Shown: one piece after another, positions 59,720 to 64,000 of the stretch | How positions within the stretch are numbered: position 1 is the stretch's first letter | Layout of the letters: each line of letters opens with the position of its first letter | Source of the DNA: Vandiemenella viatica | Lineage: Eukaryota; Arthropoda; Insecta; Orthoptera; Morabidae | NCBI GenBank assembly: GCA_031002005.1 | Contig: CM061920.1 | Location: 113,574,095-113,638,094 of the forward strand | Reading direction: 5' to 3' | Length of the DNA stretch: 64,000 nt | Program-made: the position numbers and the translations under genes | The notes under the pieces: model-generated | Databases searched by the model: none | The model's input: only the letters and a program-made list of their open reading frames with translations | What the model was told of the DNA's origin: nothing

Positions 59720-59824
59720 GATGCTGCTAGGCAACAGAACAACATCTGTCGTTGCCATGCCAGTTTTCAAACAACACGCTAAAGGCTGACTTCAAGGTAG
59801 ACTTCAAGACACTGACAACTGCAC

Positions 59825-59870
59825 CTGAAGATGGCGACGGAGAATAAAGTCGCCGAAATATTGTGTATTA
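59825..59870 (+). ncRNA. Hammerhead-ribozyme-like motif in the Penelope terminal region
   Basis: CTGAAGA (59825-59831, fits CUGANGA), then a perfect 6-bp stem GGCGAC (59833-59838) / GTCGCC (59849-59854), then GAAA (59855-59858). The next TATTGT can pair with ACAATA (helix III-like), followed by a TA. This is the core order of a hammerhead ribozyme, known to occur in Penelope-like terminal repeats. Helix I partners were not clear, and helix III needs a bulge, so activity is uncertain. Confidence 0.6.
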
Positions 59871-61050
59871 ACAATAATATTACTCGGTTTGTTGCCCGAG
59901 AAACGTTTATAAAAAAGTTTAATATTACTTTACCATTCATCAGTATGAGTTATAGAACATATGGGAACAGTTATTATGTTAGAAATTAATTGTAGTATCT
60001 CCTTGGTTGAGTACTTGACTTTTTTATATCCTTACCGGTTTGCTGTAATTTTGCTAAATAGTTTTGAGAATTCAAGATCACATTCCGAATCGATTGATTC
60101 ATTACAGTGTGCGATTTGTCTGGTTGGCAAAACATCTTGATTTCCATCTTCTTGTGTTTCCACCAGTGTTGTCTCTCTATTGACCGGATCGTTCTCGTGG
60201 GATAGAATTGCATTCTCATGAAAAAAGGTTGTTCCTCATCTGTCCACGAAAATGTAGTTTTCTGATTGTCTTTTGTTGAAGAAATACTGCAATATATTTT
60301 TTCTTCCTCTGTCATTTGGTCTTGAAATAAAAGAGGTATATTTAGATTTTCCCAGTCTATTAAAGATGTGCTTTTGGAAGAGACATTTGCACCATCCGTT
60401 GTATCTGTTGCAAGTGTGGATGATATGACAGTGTTCGTTTCCTGTTTCAAGTTTTTCAAAGGTGACGAAGAAGAACATGTGTTTTCTTCTTTTGGTATAC
60501 TGTCTCAGAAGGTTTGTAAACATTTTTTAAGATTACTTTTGTAGTGGTTTTGTGAGAAGACAGAATGTGTCCAATCACAGTCTGTGAATTCAGTGCACAA
60601 GTACTCAGTGATTTTTTGTGTCGTTCTGTTCCCATATGTTCTTTACATATGATAATATTTTGAAGAGTATCAATTTTGGAGATTTTTGTAAAGTGTTTAT
60701 AAAGCCAAGCAGTGAAACCAGACATTCTTCAGAATTGTTAAAACGAGATATAATTTTAAAAATTAAATCAATAACACTTACTAAATCAGTAATACAAGAA
60801 TCAGTTTCGTCCAATACAACTATTCTTTTCTTACTTGGTTTAATTTCTTCTTCTTCTGATTCACCAATTTCCTCTGGGTTGCTGGGTACTTTACTTGCGT
60901 CGAAATCTGATTCAACAGTTTCGTCAGACATCTTTCTTTGAATAAAAATTGTTTATATCTTCTTGAAATGGAGTATAATACGAAATCACTTTAACACCAT
61001 TAATGATATTCCAAACACTTCTGAAAAATCATAATTCCAAAGGATAATTT

Positions 61051-62104
61051 CTAGACACGTTTCTCAGATACATACAAATAGTAGTTAGTCGGTTCAGTAG
61101 ATATTCTTACACCAAAAGTGCTTTCTAAACAAATCCCACAAAATAATAAATCAGAATTCATGAATAAAGTTTCAAAATTCTGCACTTGTTGGAGAGAGTG
61201 ATGAGGGAATGCACGAGAGAAGTAAAGGAATTGGGTTACAAAACTTTGGTAAGACCATTGCTCGAATATGGTAGTGTAGTATGGGACCCACATTTTAAGT
61301 ATCAAATACAGGAGTTGGAGAAGGTGCAAAGAAGGGCTGCTAGATTTGTTTCTGGAAATTATCGCAGAATGCAATCAGTGACAGATATGATAAAGGAGCT
61401 GGAATGGGATTCATTGCAAGACAAGAGGAGGATGAGGAGGGTATTTGGAGTGTACAGAGCGTATACTGGCGATGAGGCATGGAAAGATATTGCAGTAGGT
61501 ATGAAAAGTAGTTCATGGAAGGGAAAAGATGACCATGACCACAAGCTGGCACTCGATTTCAGGCACAAGGGTGTGGGAAGATTTTGTTTTTTTAGGTAAG
61601 GTTGTCAGGGATTATTTGAACTAATCTATAACTTGTTACCATGAGATTAATATTTATTGCTAAATTATTAGACATGTAAGTATTGATCATAGACATAGGA
61701 ATTATCTCAAAACTATTAAATAATTCAATTGCTCGCATTAAATGGTCATAGCGTTTAAAAGGATCTACCCAATCAAACTTATACTTAAACTCTTGATGAA
61801 CTGGAAACTGTTTAAAAGTATTCTCAGAATTTAATTTTACATTCAAGTTTGTTAAACATGATGGCCAGTGCAAAGAATTGACTATATCTGTAAATATCTT
61901 CGAAGTAAAACTCATTTTAGCCATCCGATTAGTTCTAATTACAGAATTCTTATCTGAATTCAAAGGATCAGTAATTGCAGAACATAACTCACTATTGTCA
62001 CCGCTTATTCTAGTGTGACCATTAAATACAGTTTAAAATATACTCAACTCACGTAAAGGTACAATATACTCTTCATCAGAACTATCAGTTGCTAATAAAT
62101 CCAT
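61051..62104 (-). pseudogene. Densovirus NS3, interrupted
   Basis: An ATG at 62104-62102 (MDLLATDSSDEEYIVPL) opens a frame with one stop at 62033-62035. It continues in frame through NSDKNSVIRTNRM to RLVQI at about 61615. A LINE fragment (61173-61612) replaces about 240 bp. The last part (61172-61051) ends SEKRV and a stop. The missing part survives in the rearranged copy at 62390-62851 and holds CNRH and CIKC pairs, suggesting the zinc-binding region of NS3. In densoviruses NS3 precedes NS1 on the same strand, as here. NS1 starts 120 bp further on. Confidence 0.75.
61173..61612 (+). mobile_element. LINE reverse-transcriptase C-terminal fragment in NS3
   Basis: An open frame 61186-61599 encodes TLVRPLLEYGSVVWDPH, LEKVQRRAARFVSGNY and SLQDKRRMRRVFGVYR, the region after the reverse-transcriptase domain in jockey/CR1-like LINEs. 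The same family is decayed at 845-1910. Compared with the second viral copy (62510-62770), about 240 bp of NS3 is missing here. I found no clean direct repeats, so insertion came with a deletion or by repair. Confidence 0.75.
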
Positions 62105-62245
62105 TACAATTTACCTTCGTTTACTATACAGTTTAATAACACAAGCTACAAACCAAACTACACTCAAAAGACTGTTGTCAGAGTGCTTCTGTTCTGTTTG
62201 GATTCTGCTTGTAACTACAATGAATTGGCTAGGAATTGCTAGCTA

Positions 62246-62253
62246 CTTATATA
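62246..62253 (-). promoter_or_regulatory. TATA box of the NS promoter
   Basis: On the minus strand TATATAAG stands about 50 bases inside the right terminal repeat and about 140 bases upstream of the NS3 ATG. It is followed by GCTAGCAATTCCTAGCC. Its position mirrors the TATA-like box at the capsid end. Confidence 0.6.
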
Positions 62254-62301
62254 CCCGTGTCTAGCGCCTTCCTGCATAATGTGTGTCTGGCTTTCACTGG
62301 T

Positions 62302-62389
62302 TACTTGCCCTCACCTCCAGCCACCGGCCACACTCCCCGACTGGCTGACGTTTCCGTATGTTGAAGACATGCGCCAGAAAGTGCACGGA
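62302..62389 (-). repeat. Densovirus right terminal repeat remnant
   Basis: CCTCCAGCCACCGGCCACAC through GACTGGCTGAC (62314-62349) is the inverted counterpart of the left repeat. The apical block from 62352 begins TTCCGT and ends ACGGAA (62389), so its ends are self-complementary, as in a hairpin tip. The second stem strand is absent. Beyond it comes rearranged NS3 sequence. Confidence 0.78.
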
Positions 62390-62934
62390 AAGGATAATTT
62401 CTAAACACATTTTTCTCAGATACATACAAATAGTAGTTAGTCAGTTCAGTGGATATTCTTACACCAAAAGTGCTTTCTAAATAAATCCCACAAAATAATA
62501 AATCAGAATTCATGAATAAAGTTTGATAAAAATTTGTTTTGGTTTTACTAGCCCATATATCTAGGTTATTTAAATCGTAATGGTCTTTGAAGGTGACATT
62601 ACATTAGGTAAGAACTTGGCATTACTGGGTATATGTGTTCGTGTCATTATTTCTATGGAATTATGATCAAATTTTTCAATAATATTTTTATTCCAACACT
62701 TGATACAAGGTACTTTATACAATATGGGTTGTTTAACAAATTTACTGTGTCTGTTGCAATACCAATGAGGTTGATTTATTTGAACTAATCTATAATTTGT
62801 TACCATGAGATTAATATTTATTGCTAAATTATTAGACATATAAGTATTGATAAAAAAGTGTATTTTCAAAGTTACTATTCAGATTTCAATACTTACTACT
62901 ATTCTGAACAAATGTCTCAACAAATTATATTTGA
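62390..62934. pseudogene. Rearranged second piece of the densovirus (NS3 and NS1 bits)
   Basis: 62390-62851 (-) duplicates NS3: it matches 61041-61172 and 61613-61672, and retains the interval lost there, with HWYCNRH and VPCIKCW. From about 62858 to 62931 the plus strand matches the reverse complement of NS1 at 56888-56965, so the orientation is switched. The NS3 end is joined straight to the terminal repeat. The block lies outside the viral terminus, so it is a scrambled partial copy. Confidence 0.8.
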
Positions 62935-64000
62935 CTAGCTGTTACCCGCGACTTCGTACGCGTGGACTTGGAGTTTCATTGCCAGAATTGGATATAGAAA
63001 ACTGTTAGTAACGTAAGATTTGTCCCAAACAACACAGAGTCAACATAATATGATGGAAAGCCATCATTATATCATCCTATCGTCTAATCTGTCTCATGAA
63101 GAGAATTGATTTACAACATATTTAAAAACAGAAAAGTAAGCGAAGGTGCGGAAATGTGTGTGTGTGTGGGGGGGGGGGGGGGGTGTTAACTGATGGCAGC
63201 TTTATTTCAGCTTGGTTTTTTCTTCTTTATTCAACATGAGCATCTGAATCTTATAATCTAATAGCAGCACATTGTCTTCTAGACCTGCACCTTAGGCCAG
63301 GTTTACGTCCGTAAGGCATGTCAAAAAGGAAGAAAAATTGGTGCCAGAAACTTTTATACAGACACAAATGAATAGTATAGTGCAGAGCAAATTGACTTCT
63401 ATACTAAATAATAAGTTTTGTTTATTATCGAAATTTATTAACAAATCAAACACTAACAGACTGCGCGACTGAGCAACCAACGTAACATTACAGACTAACA
63501 CACGAATCTGTCTGTCTTTCATCATTCGATAAGTTCTTAAAATTTCGTGACTAAAACTGTTATTCATACCGAAAAAATGTCCTGTGTCCTTCCTAAACTT
63601 TTTCATTGTTAAATTCCATCAATATTGAAATAGCCATTTAGTGTCAAAACGTAACAAAAAGACAGAGACTTACTTCCACATTTATAATATAATAGCTGAT
63701 ACCCACGACTTCGTTCGTGATTGTAAAAAATTCAATTTGACAGCTGTAGACATCTAACCACCATAGTGCACGATGGGAGACTCGATACTATTACCACACA
63801 CAAATCCCAGTCTTCTGCGCTATGTAGTTCCGGCAGCAAAGTAAAATTTACGGATACACACAAGTCTTTGGATGAAATACGAAAATATTCATAATCGACC
63901 AATTTCAAACACCATATCTCACACACTCCCACAGTTACCGAATTTCGGCCAACGTTGTGATCGATGGGAGACTCTGTGTTACTACCACACACAAACGCCA
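62935..64000 (-). mobile_element. Helitron-like element, 3' part, cut by the window end
   Basis: The minus-strand 3' end is CTAG (62935-62938) followed by T. The first ~1.06 kb matches 25804-26880 almost base for base, with small indels: a GT/G-run (63153-63183), the segment up to the inner, mutated 3' end (63691-63694, CTAT), and the first ~185-bp satellite units. It is inserted in the densovirus NS1 fragment. The 5' end lies beyond the window. Confidence 0.8.

Larger units (their letters stand above)
57092..59914. mobile_element. Penelope-like element, head-to-head inverted dimer
   Basis: A 13-bp direct repeat AAGTTTAATATTA flanks the insertion (57079-57091, 59915-59927). Inside, 57124-58497 and 58540-59913 are reverse complements (about 1374 bp each) around a 42-bp centre. 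Every position I compared matched, and the encoded proteins are identical. Each arm carries a 5'-truncated reverse transcriptase plus GIY-YIG endonuclease and a terminal hammerhead-like motif. At the junction the arms meet at CCAAAGGA/TCCTTTGG, a short homology. It is inserted in viral NS1. Confidence 0.92.
56107..60931 (-). pseudogene. Densovirus NS1 (with overlapping NS2-type frames), interrupted
   Basis: Coding starts near 60931 with an acidic MSDETVESDFDASKV segment. Overlapping open pieces in other frames (60725-60456, 60459-59986) may be NS1 and NS2. The Penelope-like insertion (57092-59914) divides it. Downstream, 57036-56713 ends with a degenerate P-loop GEPNSFKST (about 56781-56755; family GxxxxGK[ST]). 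A stop at 56711-56713 and a frameshift follow. RRRLIVMDDP (Walker B, about 56632-56660), then PGSLEKLKTIFSG and TQFIVCSN (SF3 motif C with the final Asn) complete the helicase. The last residues follow the SINE, with the stop at 56107, 50 bp from the VP stop. Confidence 0.82.
49298..62389. other. Endogenous ambisense densovirus genome, interrupted
   Basis: Between two related terminal repeats lie a capsid gene (+, 49440-56056) and non-structural genes (-, 62104-56107) that converge, the layout of ambisense densoviruses (Parvoviridae, Densovirinae). Five later insertions are recognised: LINE 50189-52947, hAT 53592-55723, SINE 56168-56424, Penelope-like 57092-59914, and LINE fragment 61173-61612. 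Subtracting them leaves about 4.6 kb, near the 5-6 kb of such viruses. Stops and frameshifts show it is a fossil. No PLA2 motif was seen in VP. Confidence 0.88.

Overview
The window is repeat-rich nuclear DNA of an insect. I infer this from spliced caspase exons, several insect-type transposon families and an integrated insect densovirus. A polyneopteran (cockroach, termite, stick insect or grasshopper group) is my guess, but nothing here settles it. There are no prokaryotic genes, no rRNA and no functional tRNA.

The only host gene I can support is a plus-strand caspase in four exons: 18968-19138, 30580-30806, 39114-39244 and 39348-39457. Reading phases match at every junction. They encode most of the p20 and p10 regions, with the catalytic His (30661-30663) and Cys (30802-30804, in QTCRG, split by an intron). 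Upstream (prodomain) and terminal exons were not found.

The rest is nested mobile DNA. 0.2-1.9 kb: broken LINE ends. 4.8-7.0 kb: a pogo/Tigger relic holding a complete Helitron-like element. 9.56-12.08 kb: a mariner-type transposon with ~320-bp inverted repeats that carry a tRNA-like sequence. 13-17.4 kb: a reverse-strand CR1-like LINE with a nested SINE. 20.5-22.7 kb: more LINE pieces. 24.2-25.6 kb: a Tc1 element. 25.8-30.3 kb: a Helitron-like element swollen by a ~370-bp satellite. 34-37 kb: Helitron-like, mariner and hAT pieces. 40.4-44.9 kb: arrays of another ~160-170-bp repeat with Helitron-like ends. 45.1-49.2 kb: an element with long inverted repeats and a Tc1 copy inside.

The most remarkable locus is 49.3-62.9 kb: a nearly complete ambisense densovirus genome with a remnant of the inverted terminal repeat at each end. 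The capsid gene (VP, +) and the non-structural genes (NS3 and NS1, -) converge at about 56.1 kb. Later insertions broke it: an ORF1-only LINE, a hAT element, a SINE, a LINE fragment and a Penelope-like element that forms a palindrome with 1.37-kb arms and hammerhead-like motifs. Four of these five are bounded by clear target-site duplications, so pre-insertion gene order can be read directly. A scrambled NS3/NS1 fragment lies outside the right terminal repeat and was itself hit by a Helitron-like element that runs off the window.
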